From Vanessa cardui (lineage: Eukaryota > Arthropoda > Insecta > Lepidoptera > Nymphalidae): a stretch of 64,000 nt of DNA. Positions 11,565-24,792 of this stretch are shown piece by piece; positions within the stretch are counted from its first letter, which is position 1, and each line of letters begins with the position of its first letter. A program made the translations under genes and the position numbers. The DNA lies in contig NC_061136.1 in the NCBI RefSeq assembly GCF_905220365.1, positions 9,651,702 to 9,715,701 of the forward strand, read 5' to 3'. The notes below the pieces were generated by a model. It was not told the DNA's origin and did not search any database. It worked only from the letters and a program-made list of their open reading frames with translations.

Positions 11565-12869
11565 GTAAATGTTTTACTCCTTCACTGCATGACTCTTAAC
11601 TGTTGACCTTTTGATGTTTGTCGCCTAGTTCTGAAATTTTATGTAATATTATGTTCAAGTAGGTACTTATTCATTTATTTATTTCTTATAAAAAAGCTTT
11701 TATTGGCATTCTGTGAAATTTATGTTTTGCTTTGTTATTGATTTTAATTTAACTTTTTCACTATTTTATTTGTTGTAATGAGGAAATGATTTTCAAAATA
11801 TAATTGTGCATATTTATCGGATAGTATCAGTTTAGTATCGCGTATCACATTATCTCCATAACCCACAATAAATTTAGATGGATTATCAATTAGTCTAATA
11901 AGAATAGCTACAAATTTATTTTAATTAACTTTTAATTGACGAATGATTTTAATTAATAAACAATTAAAATGCGTACACTAATATTTACACAATTCAATAA
12001 TTAAATACCCATATACATATATTTATTAATCTTATATAAAGGTACTAAAATAATTCGTATTATAAAAATCAAATTATAATTATATTGTATCAACATTATT
12101 TAAATAAAATTTAATTTACTTTAAATTAATTGTCGGTAATAATTATATATAAAATCACAATATTATATTATTAATAATCCCGACGGCACGTGATAGCGTC
12201 CATAATATATACAGATTCACACTTCAAACAACATATTAATTATAAACCTAAATAACTAATAATTATACTAAATAAATATTATTAGGTATTATTAAATTGA
12301 TTGGGTATTAAGATACTAATTTCATTTTTAAATGAACATTTATATTGTAATGATTTATAATTAAAAAAATAATTATAACAATAATAATTATTATGTACCA
12401 AGCCGAGTGATACATTGTCAGGATTTAGGTGGGCTAGTTCTTATCCATAATTATCGGCAAATTAATACTTTATGACGTTATGAGATTGAACACAGACCAT
12501 AAAATATAAATTCGAACTTTCGTATAAAATTATTCCTTTATATAAATTATTATTATCTATGTATTTGTAGGTACATCTTTTATAAGTATTTACGGGATCA
12601 TATTTCTCTAATTATTATTCGGTTTATTTATCTATTAATAATACAAAACTATGTCGCTTTTTGGGTGCGTCTGGATCTTATATTCCTTTACACTGCTCAA
12701 GCGATTTTGATACGGTTGTTACTAATATAAAAATCGATCCGCACTCAGACTTGTACCTAATAACCTTAGACATTTCATATTAATATCAATCGTATGAACG
12801 TTGTAGAAAATAATATCACCGTTTTAAAGATACCTTCTTACTTAATCGGTTGATCGAATAAATGACAGT

Positions 12870-13140
12870 TATATTAATACAAGCTGTGCCAGCGATTTTG
12901 TACGCGTTTGCCTTTATAAAAAAAAAATATTGTACTTAGGCTAGGTTACTCCTTATTATATCAGTTATCTGTCAGTGAAAGTCCCGTTAAAATCGGCCCA
13001 GCCAGTCCAGTCAAATAGACAGACAAAAATTGAAATTTAAAAAAATGTTATTTTGATATACTTACATACATATGCATTGATTAAAAAAGGGCTATTTTAA
13101 TATAACAAACAGACACTCCAATTTTATTATATGTATAGAT
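12870..13140. repeat. Diverged interspersed repeat remnant
   Basis: The stretch contains phrases I recognise from repetitive DNA in lepidopteran genomes: a part reading AAAATCGGCCCAGCCAGTCC followed by AGACAGAC, and a distal part with AGACACTCCAATTTTATTAT. It has no ORF and no clear terminal repeats or target duplication. It is probably the remnant of a non-LTR element or a short non-autonomous element. Boundaries are approximate. Confidence 0.45.
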
Positions 13141-15240
13141 TTAGAACATAGCAGTTAGAACAATCCAAATTTCAATCTATAAACCGCGGTTCACTTTTAT
13201 GTATGTTTAACAATTAAATTACTACTCAACATTTTTTTTATATTACTCAATAAGTACTCTCATTTTTGGCATACCGTCATTACTATAGTTAGCTACTTAC
13301 ATAGATAATTAGTTAAGAAACGTTATAAATATATGCGCATACCTACTTTATGTTGTGTTGCCAAACGAACTTTAGTTTTTTTTCTATTTGTTGATAAATT
13401 ATTTGATCGAAGAAGTTGATAAATAATTACAAAATGCGTCATTACAAGGAAATATATAATCACCATGTACCTATATATCTAATCATATTGAGATCTTATA
13501 ATAATATGATCAAATTTAGGACATTTACATGGGTATACGGTTATATAATAAACATTTATACACATATTTATATAGCTGAAAAAGATAAATAGAAAACGTC
13601 AAAAAAAATCTAGACTAGAACCAAAACAGAACTAACCTAGGTCATTGAACAGATTTTGGGCATACGTCGTTGCTACGTACGCGTTTCACTTTTACATGTG
13701 AGGTCCACTCTGTACTCAAAAACGTCGATCCATTACAGCTAAACTACCTGTACGCTTTGAATACAATGGTACAATTATATTTATACGCGGTTTTATGTCT
13801 CTCTACGCTATTCTGACCATACATTTGGAGACTTAATAATAATTATATTTGCAACATATTATGAATATGAATATAGTTTTATAAATAATAGTCTACAAAG
13901 AAATATATGACTATTAGATGCAAAATAATTATAAAGATAAAGTCACTTAGTCATTTAATATAATATAATTTAATATAGATAGGTTATATAAGGCCAAAGA
14001 TTATAACATTTTTATCATTATAATAACTCGGGTGAATGCTGCAATAATTATATTTTTCAAATATAGGTGCGCTATAATACGCCAGTATTAATTAAATTAA
14101 TTGCAGATATTTTGATAAGTCAGTATGGTTCTTAAATTATAGTAAAAACATTATTCAAAAGCACATCATACATGAAGTTTTCAGTGTAAAGAATAATTTT
14201 ATTAACATATAATTCTCTCTCAATTATTCTAAATTACAATACGAATAAATTAACAATCGGATAATTTTTAATTGATCGTTGCAATTATATATAATATTAT
14301 AATGTAATTTACGAAAGCAATATTATTTTTATAACTTGAAGATATTTATTCATTTGAAAAATCATTTTCATTTTTAATCTCGTTTCATATAATTTATCTA
14401 CTTTTATATTTATTTTCGTAACCGAAACTCATTTAGTTAAATTTATTTATTTAAATTTAGAATATAAAGAAATAGACTAATTTACTGTTTACATGAATAA
14501 CTTTGAAGTCGAATTCAAGAAATGTGTGAATCATAAAGATTTTTACATCTGAAGCGTAACGGCCTTCCTGGCACATGACGGTCATCAATAAAGTAGAAAT
14601 GTAAAAGAACCCATAATCAAAGCCGATATGCCAGAATAACGGGCTCGTATCTCACTAAAATTATACAAAATGGCCTATAATCTACTTGTTTTTGTTTCAA
14701 ATGCGATCATTTTCGTGAATTATTGGCAATGCTAGATTATAAGAATTACCGTGTGACAGAGGCGTCGAATACTCTCACAAGATATAAAAATACATCAGCA
14801 GGTGCTGGCAACACGTGCTTCAAAAATTAAAATGGCATACATGTCACACGTTGACATTTATTTTCAATAATGCTTAACATTCGCCATCTATTTGACAGTT
14901 ATAATAATTGTACCGTGAGATCTAGTTACGTCATAACATTATTACGCAGCCGTTTATCTTCCTAATTATTTGGTTACCTAGAATTTTAAACAAAAATGTT
15001 TCTTTAAAATTGTAATTAAGATAAATCATAATATTTTATTTTAAATTAGTTTTATCATGAAAATCATCGTTTAAAACCCCTTGTCAAATCGCCGTAAATA
15101 ATAATAAACAACCAATTTATAAATAAAAAATATATCAGAGGAATTGAATTAATTAAAAACATAAAAAAGGAAAAGCGAGTTAGATGGTGCACGACACATC
15201 CCGCTTGTTTCTCTTGACATGATATATCGCTAGAGATGAG

Positions 15241-15345
15241 CCAGTCACATGTGTGCGCGCGGGTACAGCGCATGCGCAACAAATATGGCCGACGTCACTG
15301 ACCAATCACAGGGCCTCGTCGGGCTACTCACATGATAGCGACGGT
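15241..15345. promoter_or_regulatory. NRF1/CRE/CCAAT-type element in intron 1
   Basis: Within about 45 bp are GCGCATGCGCA (15268-15278, an NRF1/Ewg-type palindrome), ATGGCCG, GACGTCAC (15291-15298, CRE-like) and CCAATCA (15302-15308). The island is GC-rich inside an AT-rich intron. This set is typical of TATA-less promoters. It could drive an internal or non-coding transcript or act as an enhancer. No coding exon follows it. Confidence 0.45.
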
Positions 15346-17786
15346 TCTTAATGATATTGATTACTATTTGTAGCACATAGTATATTTAATTACTAGTTAT
15401 TTTAATGTACGACACTGCAAATAATTTAAAGTATTTTCTAAGAATTTGTTTTGTACGCGATGGCCAGGTAGTTATGCAATTTATAATTTAAATATAGGTA
15501 ACTAGTACATACTAAGTAAGTACATACTTTAAAAGTCTGCAAAAAATAAAAGCGAGTAAATTATTAAACATTTATACTTATTTCGATTAATTTTTTAAAA
15601 TGCTACTTAATTTATTTAAAGTCGCACCTAATATGAGAAAATTATAATTATTCACAGATAAAACTAGAGTTATAATCCATGAACTTTTTTAATTATACTA
15701 AATAATTTAATTTTAATAAGTATAATTTTGTATTAGTAGTTCATAAGTGTTAAATAGTTGGTTGATATAATACCATAAAATTAAATATCGTACGTGAAAA
15801 GTAATTCAGATTAACGTTACTTGATTTTTTTACACCTAATCTACTCATTTATATTTTTAAAAAGATTCTTTTTACTTATTTATGCATGAGCTTATTATAT
15901 AGGTACCTAATTATTGAATATATTTAATTATAAGATAGAATTTCTTATCTTCAATAAAAACATGCATATAATGAGATTTACCTATCCCTGTTATTTCATT
16001 TTAAATTTATATAGGTATACAATTAAGTACCTATATTGAAAATATATATCTATCTATACCTATATGAAACAGTAGATATGTATTTAAAAATAAACCCAAG
16101 TTATTTACGAAAGAATTATTTTTAAGATAAAATTTTACTTTTCAAATTGCTGTCTGATTATTACAGTTCAAAAATAAAAAATAATAATATTTAAGTTGGT
16201 TGGTTACCTCTGTGGAAAAAAGTGTTATAACTGCATGATTTATTTTGTCGAGAATCTTTAAGTTAATTTATTTCACACATGTCATTGATTTATCATATCA
16301 ACTGAGCAACTTTCTCTCCAAGCTAAAGTTTTTTTTTAAGAAAGTTGATGTCAGTTTTTGTCACAGATAATATCGTGTATTTCGGTATTACGACGTACTG
16401 CCAATTCGATGTATCGAATAATCGAAATTTCGGAACACTTTTAACCATTAAAGATTATCCAATCAATGAATTTAATGTTTCCGATTGACGCGACTTGCTT
16501 AATTTAAGACCACTAAAAAACCGGAGTGTGGTTTTTAATCGGTAATACGAAGGTACCTAAATTAGATTCTGTAATAAATTTTCATCGATATCAGTCATTC
16601 GGTATTGTACTCTTGACATTTATTGATAAGGCTGCCTGCTTTATAGCCTGCCTATATATTTATCAATGTTATGCACTTTTTTGCATTTGTACTGCGTTTT
16701 TAACTTATAATCATTTAGCAATTTACCTACCTACATATAGTACGACACACCTTAGTTGATCGGCAGTACCTAATCGGTTTTACGAATTTTGCCGATGCTT
16801 CATCTAATTTGTGTCGTACTATACCTAGATACGCATTGGTCTTATAAATATTCAAGTACCTAAATGATTAAATATTGCATTTAAAATATATTCCAAAACT
16901 AAATTGTTTCGGGTAATATTCAAATAAATTTAAAATAGTCGACTACAAAATTGTTATTGTATATTAGGTATATAGGTATATTAAGTTAATGTTATAAAAT
17001 CACGCCACAAAACAAGGGCCGTAAACGCCATTAGCCTCATCATAACATGCAAAGAAAAATTTAAAAACGAACTGCTAATTGATAATAAAATATAAATAAT
17101 CTAAGAACATTAAAAAGGTGTTTCTTATCATCTAACATAGCGCGAATTAATTATAAAACTATAAAATTTAATTAGAGAGGCAAAAGAAAATCTACGTACA
17201 GCAATAATGCGATTGCATAGTAAGCTGTTAATAAAAACTCGATCAATTCACATCGTTACCGGTGTAATTCTTTTATTCGTTTAATATTTATGTGAAATCT
17301 TCTATAAAGTTGCATGCGTTGCTTCTTAATAGTCTTTATTGTGTTTGCGTCTACAAAAAATATTGAATGTTCAAATAAAACATTTTCTTTGCTATTTTCG
17401 TTAATATCTGAAGCTCTCAATCGAATCGCGTACTCCAACGATTCGTGTGCCATAGAAATTCATTTAATAATAAAATTAAAATACAAAACATTTTGTAATA
17501 AGTTTGGACACAAGTCTTATTAATTTCAGCTTTACATAAACCATATTAATTTAGCTATGACATATTAAATATAAAATGTTATTTTTCCTAATTTATTATA
17601 TATTCTGAGTACCTACCTAAATACAATTATTAATAATTGATAATGATCGACATATATTTGATAACAAAATATACCAGACAATTTCAGCAACTGTCAATTT
17701 CACTTTCAATGTTTTTAAATATTTTATAAGATTTCTTATAATTTAGCATGTAATTAATTAAGTTAATTGAACACTGATTGTTTTAA

Positions 17787-17812
17787 TTTTTTTTTTTGTT
17801 TTTTTTTTTTTT
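17787..17812 (+). repeat. T tract upstream of the abd-A microexon
   Basis: Eleven T residues, a G, then fourteen T residues lie 122 nt before the microexon acceptor and are followed by TATAG, a possible decoy acceptor. U tracts at this distance can bind regulators of exon inclusion. The length may vary between individuals, as in any homopolymer run. Confidence 0.75.
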
Positions 17813-17934
17813 GTATAGTTGTTAATTTATATTTAATCTGTTGTTAGCTATAATTGTTGTCTATATATTAGTGCATGTGTTTATATCTGATTAAGAATAT
17901 TCATTACGATTGATAATAGATTTTCCGTTTCCAG

Positions 17935-17979
17935 ATTGGATGAGCCCCTTCGACCGCGTGGTCTGCGGTGAGTTCAATG
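17935..17979 (+). CDS. abd-A: abd-A coding exon 2 (45-nt linker microexon)
   Basis: The microexon follows TTTCCAG and precedes GTATTT. It supplies the last two bases of codon 200 and the first base of codon 215, encoding (D)WMSPFDRVVCGEFN(G). This matches the AbdA linker known from Drosophila (DWMGSPFERVVCGDFNG), so its identity is secure although it is too short to stand out as a reading frame. It lies between the YPWM hexapeptide and the homeodomain and completes TDWM, reported in Drosophila AbdA as a second Exd-interaction motif. Being 45 nt with matching phases, it can be skipped without a frameshift. A second, stronger-looking donor lies inside it at 17968. A long T tract about 120 nt upstream may affect its recognition. 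Confidence 0.95.
17968..17973 (+). other. abd-A: Alternative in-frame 5' splice site within the abd-A microexon
   Basis: GTGAGT here matches the consensus donor at all six intronic positions, whereas the distal donor at 17980 is GTATTT. Using it would shorten the microexon from 45 to 33 nt and leave the phase unchanged. The product would lose four residues (GEFN, or equivalently EFNG) between the TDWM/VVC segment and the homeodomain. The proximal use is inference; the distal boundary is supported by the conserved protein sequence. Confidence 0.6.
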
Positions 17980-19155
17980 GTATTTATCGTTTCAATTTTT
18001 ATTTTTTTTTAGTTCTAAGTCCTTAGCTTAATTACAATTTAGACGACTATTAAGGCATTCATACACGTGCGTTCAATGATTTAATTGTTATAATTATTTT
18101 AACCGATTAACAACGCATTGTTACGCTCGTGTGTAAATGCCTTAAAACATGCCTTCCGTAAAATTTTGTTGCAATTATTCATTTGACATGGCTTCGTTGA
18201 ATCATTGCAATTGATATTTCTACTGCGTTTTTTATATCAGCGCGGAAATATTTGTTGTAAACAATGAATTAACTGCAATTTGTTTCGACGATTTCGTATT
18301 AAAATAAAATCGTCGATTGCTCAATCATATGTGTCCGGTTCATTTGAAATCAACACGTAAACATGATGAATCACTGTACAAATATTTCACTAAAATAATT
18401 CACATTTCGATAAAGTCTTAAACGTCTGATATGAATTCATTGCTGCAACTGTATCGTGTCAAGTCTTTTACGTCTCTATGTTTTCTGTTTATTTCAAATT
18501 GAATGGTATCTTTACAACCGTGACTAATAAACGGCACTTTGAGTTTGCAAAAAATGTGACGGAAAGGGTTTAAGGATTCGCAATGAATAGCAACTTTCTC
18601 CAAAGACAATGAATCAATAGTTCAACAGGATTGCGCTAACCAAAGAAATTAAGGTACAAACATCGACGACGGGAATTATTTTATTTTTAAAGGATTCCGT
18701 ATTATTTAAACAAAAGATATAAATACTTTTTACTTGCTGATAACTTTTTTTTAATTCACGAATATTTTAATTGCCTATAGGTATTAGATGCTTTAATAAA
18801 TAAGTTATAACCACTGTTAATAATTTAATACGTATGTCTTACATTATTCAATATTATCTTTATAACTGTAAGGTTTATATTAGGTTTAAATTTATTGACT
18901 GTTTAGTAAGTTTTATAGGAACTGAATTTGACTCGATCGCATTTTGAAAATCAACGGAACCTTAATATTGACAATGATTCGTTCACAGCTCTCACAATTT
19001 CATAAAAAATAACTAACAAAAGATTCACGGCAATAGGGTTGTGCAATTTCTCTTTTTGTTAAAAATAGCAATCCTTTGTGCCCACGAGATGTTTACAAAT
19101 AAGGTATAAGTCAAAGGGTTTTAAATCACAGTGTCGAAAGCTTTTAAAACAAGCT

Positions 19156-19260
19156 TAGAACAGGGGCCATTGTTTTGTTGGCACGCTCACAAATTGCTTT
19201 ATTACTCGACGTACCGCGGCCGTTCTGCGAAAGTCGATATCGCCGAAATCGCAGTCAAAA
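19156..19260. promoter_or_regulatory. GC-richer island in intron 2
   Basis: It contains GGGGCCATTG (a GCCAT core) and ACCGCGGCCGTTC in otherwise AT-rich intron, 1.2 kb after the microexon. No ORF or repeat feature. Possible enhancer; the evidence is composition only. Confidence 0.3.
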
Positions 19261-22200
19261 CAACATACATTATCATATGACAATATGAAGTAGTACATCT
19301 CACATTTTGTTAATCCCTAATACTAAATTAAATCAGTATAATTTGATATATACAATTTCTCGATAAAACTGTCGCTTCGAACGTTTATTTATTATTGCAT
19401 GTATTTTGATTATTTCGCTGCGTAAACGTGGTTTTATAATCAATATATTACACTAATCGAGCAAACAAAACATATTACACGTTTAGGGTTTATAAAAGTT
19501 GCTTTATAGCGCTATAACAATTAATAACTAATCACTGTCAATCGTAAATCTACTGGTATAAAGCGATTGACGCTAGTATTGTGAAAAAAGTCAGTCCGCG
19601 AACAATAACGTCTGAGGATTGACCATAAAGTGACGACCTTGTGGCTATAAAAATTTAACGAGGCAAGCCCGTAGAGTAGTGTAGTATAAACATACGGCCA
19701 GATTTGTGAACGTGACTGTCATAGAAACAGCTGGCTCAACATCTGTGTATCGCCTTAACGACAGCGACCAGCTTTTCGTCGTTTGGATTATAAAAATAAA
19801 AGAGTTAAAACAAGTAACACAAAGCCTCAAATGATTCATTATATGATCGCATACAAATTTGTTTTCTGTTTTTATATTATACGTCACGTATTAAAAAATC
19901 TTACCTGTCTACCTAATAAATTTGTTTTTATGCAACCTCAATCAAAAAAACCTATTAATATTATGTTCTTGTTTTAAAATCTTTCGACCGTACAACTGAG
20001 TACAACCGAAATTATAAATAATGTTTTATTTCTCATGACAATAATCATAAATCAATATAAAGGCATATCGCTGCAAATACTCAAATTATTATAGCATCAT
20101 ATCTTATCGCAACATTCTATTTTTGTAATCCATACTATGCGCGGGTAAATTTAATAGCGAGATAAACAGGACGATATTTCCGATGCCGTGAAAATGTTTA
20201 ATATCTTATTTAGAGTTCACGAGTGAGAATTGTCTGCGAATATTTAAAATGTCAATGTCAGTTTCGCGACGTGGTATTATATCGCGCACGCCTGTACGTT
20301 TATACACATAGCATAACTTTCCATTAGGCGCATGCCGCTCCATAATGTACCGTGTATCTTGTCTACATATGTCGTTCAAGGCTATAGTTGTTGCCATTAC
20401 ACATGTTACGCAATAGACTATTTTAGTTACGTTAAAAAATGCACTAGGGTTGTCGACCTCTGCGAATTAATATGTTATGCAGTCCATGAATCCCGCGCAT
20501 ATGTGTGCTCGAGTATGTACATACCGCAGCGCATTTGATAGCCTATGTCTAATAGTTTAACTTCGGAAATATAAGCAATGCTACCTTTGTTTAACGATTA
20601 TAGTTGCGTGTAGAAGCTTTACGATTTGAAGATATTTGACAGAAGATATTCGGTTTTATGTTGAATGAAATCGGAGGTTTTAAGTATTGTTTGGGAATAA
20701 TAGATAGCCTGCACGGCAGACGAATACTTCAGTGAAAGACTATAACATAGATAATTGTATATTTTGTTTTTTTTATTTGTTAGAAACATGAAATATATTA
20801 TAATAAACCTATTAACTTATCTATCTAGATGAATTAATGAATATATTTTGTGTAGAATTTTTAAATGTTACTATTTTGCGCGGAAACTAGTGACTTAGCA
20901 ATCGATTTATCGTAAAATCGTTCTTTAATTGAATCGATAAAATATCTACGAAGCATGTTAAATCAACTTTCGCTCCAATTCCGTCTTACTTTATCCGTCG
21001 TCTTACCTTCGATAGTTCTAATATCAATAGAATTTCTCAAGCTCAGCTCAAGTGATCGTAAATAGAAAGTAATGTTATACAGTATCAGCTCACCATTTCC
21101 GCTGTGCAATTTACTCAGACGATTGCTGTTTCGCAAGGGTCAAAAGGTCTCTATCAAATATGAGTTTTGGTCAGTAAATTTGAAATAGGTATTACTCGAC
21201 CCGAACCCTTGCTGAATAATATATTCAATTTTATTAAAACCTTAATAGATTTCTTCTCAACATATGTATCAAAGTCTATTTCATTCGTAATTTAAAATGT
21301 TATATTTAATTACGAAGTTTTGTCCTCAATTTAAATTAATTTATTAGTATGTGTCCGTTATCTTTCAAGGCGTTCGAATGTCACACTTGTTTCTTTTTGC
21401 GTGAAATGAACTTATTAATTTGTGGTTTGTTAAAGATCAAGAGCTGTACCTTTTTTATTATATTTAATTGTCGTTGTGTATAAATACATCAGAATATCTA
21501 CCACTAATGTTAGTTTTAATATGTCGATTTTTTACTTCATATTAAATAACCTAACTAAAGTAACCTAAACACCTAAGTCAAGCGGCGTTTGTTTGAAAAG
21601 CGGAGTTGTTAGAAAAAATATTTTAGTTTAATTTTATGTGCTAATTAATTACAAAATAAGCAGATATATTTAAGAATTATTATGATACAACTAAGGCGCT
21701 AATATGCACATAATTAATGTCTATTTGCTTCAGTGCAATCGCTGTAAAAACACATATTTTTTAGTGAAAGTTATTAATCTACGTGTATATATACCTATTT
21801 GTCTTCTTGTTGAAAATTTATCATTGTAATTGATTTTAAAATCATCAAAGACACACACGAAGGGAAAACCATTTTTTACACCATCAAATCGCTGTAGATC
21901 ATATTACATCAGCTCACTTTAAACTAATACACATATAATATTTTTTTTAGTGTTTTATGGTACAATAAATTTTTGGTTGAGTACCTCTTACTCCCTAGTA
22001 AGCAACCAAACGGGCACGTCGCACGAAGTCTTAGTACGTTTCACGCAGTTTTCGATGCAATTGTTATGCATATTAATAGCTTTTGCAGTACGTACTAAGT
22101 CAAGATTTTTCAAACGCTTCGTTGTATATTTGATAATTAGTTTTTACTGACACAGAATATGATACCCTTATAACACTGGTGCAAGTATCAAAAACTTGTT

Positions 22201-22518
22201 TGCTACACAAAATATCTAGAGTCACCGAGCACCTTTACTTACCTAATTAATAAAATCAAATTACACCAGAAGTGTCAAAAAAGTTTACAAACAATACATT
22301 AATTAAAATGTGTTATCAACTTACGAAAATTATACAAATTAATTACTAGGCGATTAACAAAATACGCTGCTCTACGTACAAACACGCACGCCGACATCGC
22401 AGGATTTCTCTTTTATATTGTTTTAGCAATTGTAATAATAATTTCAATGGACGTATTAATTAAATACTAAGCGAATCGACGGTACGATAATGTAAGGTTA
22501 CAGATAAATATGACTAGT

Positions 22519-22860
22519 TCTGAACGTATACAACGTACGTACGTACGAGTCGAGATGGCCCAGTGGTTAGAACGCGTACATCTTAACCGATGATTGCGGG
22601 TTCAAACCCAGGCAAGCACCACTGATTCATGTGCTTAATTTGTCTTTATAATTCATCTCGTACTCGGCGGTGAAGGAAAACATCGTGAGGAAACCTGCAT
22701 GTGACAAATTTCATAGAAATTCTGCCACATGTGTATTCCACCAATCCGCATTGGAACAGCGTGGTGGATTATGTTCCAAACCTTCTCCTCTAAGGGAGAG
22801 GAGGCCTTTAGCCCAGCAGTGGGAATTCACAGGCTGTTGTTGTTGTTGTCTGAACGTATA
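22519..22860 (+). mobile_element. SINE copy 3, full-length, with target-site duplication
   Basis: This is the best preserved copy. GAGTCGAGATGGCCCAGTGG at 22547 onward gives a canonical A box, and GGTTCAAACCC near 22599-22609 a near-canonical B box, so it is tRNA-derived and carries an internal Pol III promoter. The body includes ACATCGTGAGGAAACCTGCA, and it ends in TGTTGTTGTTGTTG. A perfect 12-bp repeat TCTGAACGTATA flanks it at 22519-22530 and 22849-22860. Sixteen bases (CAACGTACGTACGTAC) separate the left repeat from the head and may be 5' sequence of the element or untemplated bases. The 63-codon frame inside is a SINE translation. Confidence 0.92.
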
Positions 22861-23358
22861 ATTTATGTTAAATAATATCACAAGCTGCGATGATTATTAG
22901 ATCGTGAACAATACGGGCATATTGGACATTGGAAGTGTTCAATCGTCAGAGCCAAAATTAATTCGATTGCCGCTCACATACGCGTTGACTTCCTCGCATA
23001 AATCAGAGGGAGAGGCCACATACGAACTACATAGACATACATGCGAATATAGATGACAGAACATCTTATATAGGTTTTATTCCTTTTCAAAGATATCAAT
23101 ATGTAAGTTTTTTTTTAATAAATAACTGTTATAAATCATATCTATATATAATTTAAATTGTTTTTCTAGAGATTCTATAATGTTTATAAAATATTATTTA
23201 GTTCAAAAACTATGTCGCTTGATAATTGATAATTTAATTGATGTAAAATATACTACTTGATGTTTAATGAAATAAAAAAAAATATCGAAAAAAAAGTTAA
23301 ACAGAATTTCATCTATAATATCTTATATCTTACAACAATATATATAATAATATACACT

Positions 23359-23375
23359 ACACACACACACACACA
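23359..23375. repeat. (AC)n microsatellite
   Basis: An uninterrupted AC run of 17 bases, with TACAC and ATACA extensions at its ends. Likely polymorphic. Confidence 0.9.
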
Positions 23376-24610
23376 TACAAACACGGAAAGGAGAAGACGA
23401 TGACGTTCTTTCATGCCGGCAAAGTAAAACGTCATGCCATATGTCTTTACGGCTAACGAATCTGTCAAATTATCAAGGCATGCCAATAGAAGTTTCACAT
23501 TGAAAACAAAGACTAACTAATAGCTAAATAATTTAACAATTTATTTAGTTTATAATCACTTCAAATGGGTAACTCTCAATTCTCTACATTGCCCGATGCC
23601 TCTACGTTTTAGATATGACTTGGCAAGCTTGGCTTAGCGTGTTGTAATAGAAAACATATGAAATTTTGCAATTTTAATTCATATCCTGTTGACATAAATG
23701 TATAATTTTATAAGCATAGCTCAGACGTGATGGCGTTTACATATATCAAAGATATATATTTTCACCGAGAACACGGTGCAGCGGATGTAATGAACAACAG
23801 TAGCATGTAAAATGTAATTGTTTGTATGTATGACTTTTAAACGATGAAAACAAATTATACATACATCCTAATAGACGTTATGCATTTAGTAGACTTTATT
23901 TAGATGCAAACGTGTCTAAAACCAATTAAATCTATAGATACTTCTTTCTTTTACTGGCATAATAAATCGTTTCATAAACCTAGAAAAAAAAAACAATTTT
24001 TTTTTAGTATTTCAGTAACGGTATTTGATAAGGTTTTAAGTAAATTGAAACGTATATGTATTTTAATAAACTGCATTTTAATTGCCTTAGTGATTTATGT
24101 GCAAAAAAAGAATATGATATTCAAATTGTAACTTTAATATTTTAATTAATTTAATAATTAATTCAACACATTTCTGTACAAATTCTGTAAGATTATATCT
24201 TATAATGTAGGATTGCTTAAAGTATATTAATCATGGAGCACATTCTCTGCATTTATAATAACATATAGGAAGTGTAGTAATTTGATCTTTTTGAATAAAT
24301 TAATATGAAGTGATCGGTTTCACAGTGTTATTGCGTACCGTGGTTATTTTATCGAACGATCATATTGCGTTCAACTGCAAGGAATATATCCTTCAAAATC
24401 TTCTATTCATAAGATGACATTATCTATTGGGTTTCATTTATTTCTTGCTGTGTTAAATAATAAGCATGGACGTATGTAGCAAATTTAGCTCTATTGGCAA
24501 ATTCAAATGTAGCTAATAATTTACTTTAGGGCTTTGCGCAAGCTATTCTATATACCACCTATATCAAATATTCTACCGCCAAACACTTGTATTGTTATAT
24601 TACGGTCTGT

Positions 24611-24746
24611 AGGGTGTGCCAGTGTAACTACGATATTACATCTTATCTAGCAAAGTTGGTGGTGCATTGGCTATGTAAGAAATGGTTAATACTTATCATC
24701 GTTTGATGGTCACTGCTTATAATCTGGTGGCTCATCTAGCACGAGT
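24611..24746 (+). repeat. Interspersed repeat fragment, LINE/SINE-tail type
   Basis: The phrases TTACATCTTATCTAGCAAAG, GGTGGTGCATTGGCTATGTA and TGGTCACTGCTTATAATCTG recall a very common lepidopteran repeat tail (GGTGGCGCATTGG..GTAAG..GTGACCACTTACCATC). It is diverged and has no ORF, so it is an old copy. Confidence 0.5.
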
Positions 24747-24792
24747 ACATAAAAAAAATTAAGCACAGACTATAACAGTCTATTTTCTACTC

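Larger units (their letters stand above)
11565..17934 (+). other. abd-A intron 1 (6.4 kb)
   Basis: The intron is almost uniformly AT-rich, with frequent TTTAT, AATTA and TACCTA runs. No coding exon was seen. It holds an old interspersed repeat near 12870-13140, a GC-rich promoter-like element at 15241-15345 and a T tract at 17787-17812 just before the microexon. The frame at 15064-15282 on the minus strand is Leu/Ile/Phe-rich and looks like chance. Little of the rest shows structure to the eye. Confidence 0.9.

Noticed and set aside
14880..14895. TCGCCATCTA as a second CTCF site.
   Set aside because: The minus-strand core TAGATGGCGA misses the expected base at its end and has no supporting flank.
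15064..15282. 72-codon minus-strand frame with a hydrophobic stretch, like a small membrane protein.
   Set aside because: Hydrophobic residues follow from T/A-rich codons; no signal of coding use or splicing.
22547..22620. Head of SINE copy 3 as a tRNA gene.
   Set aside because: It has A and B boxes but no tRNA cloverleaf closure, and is continuous with the SINE body and target duplications.
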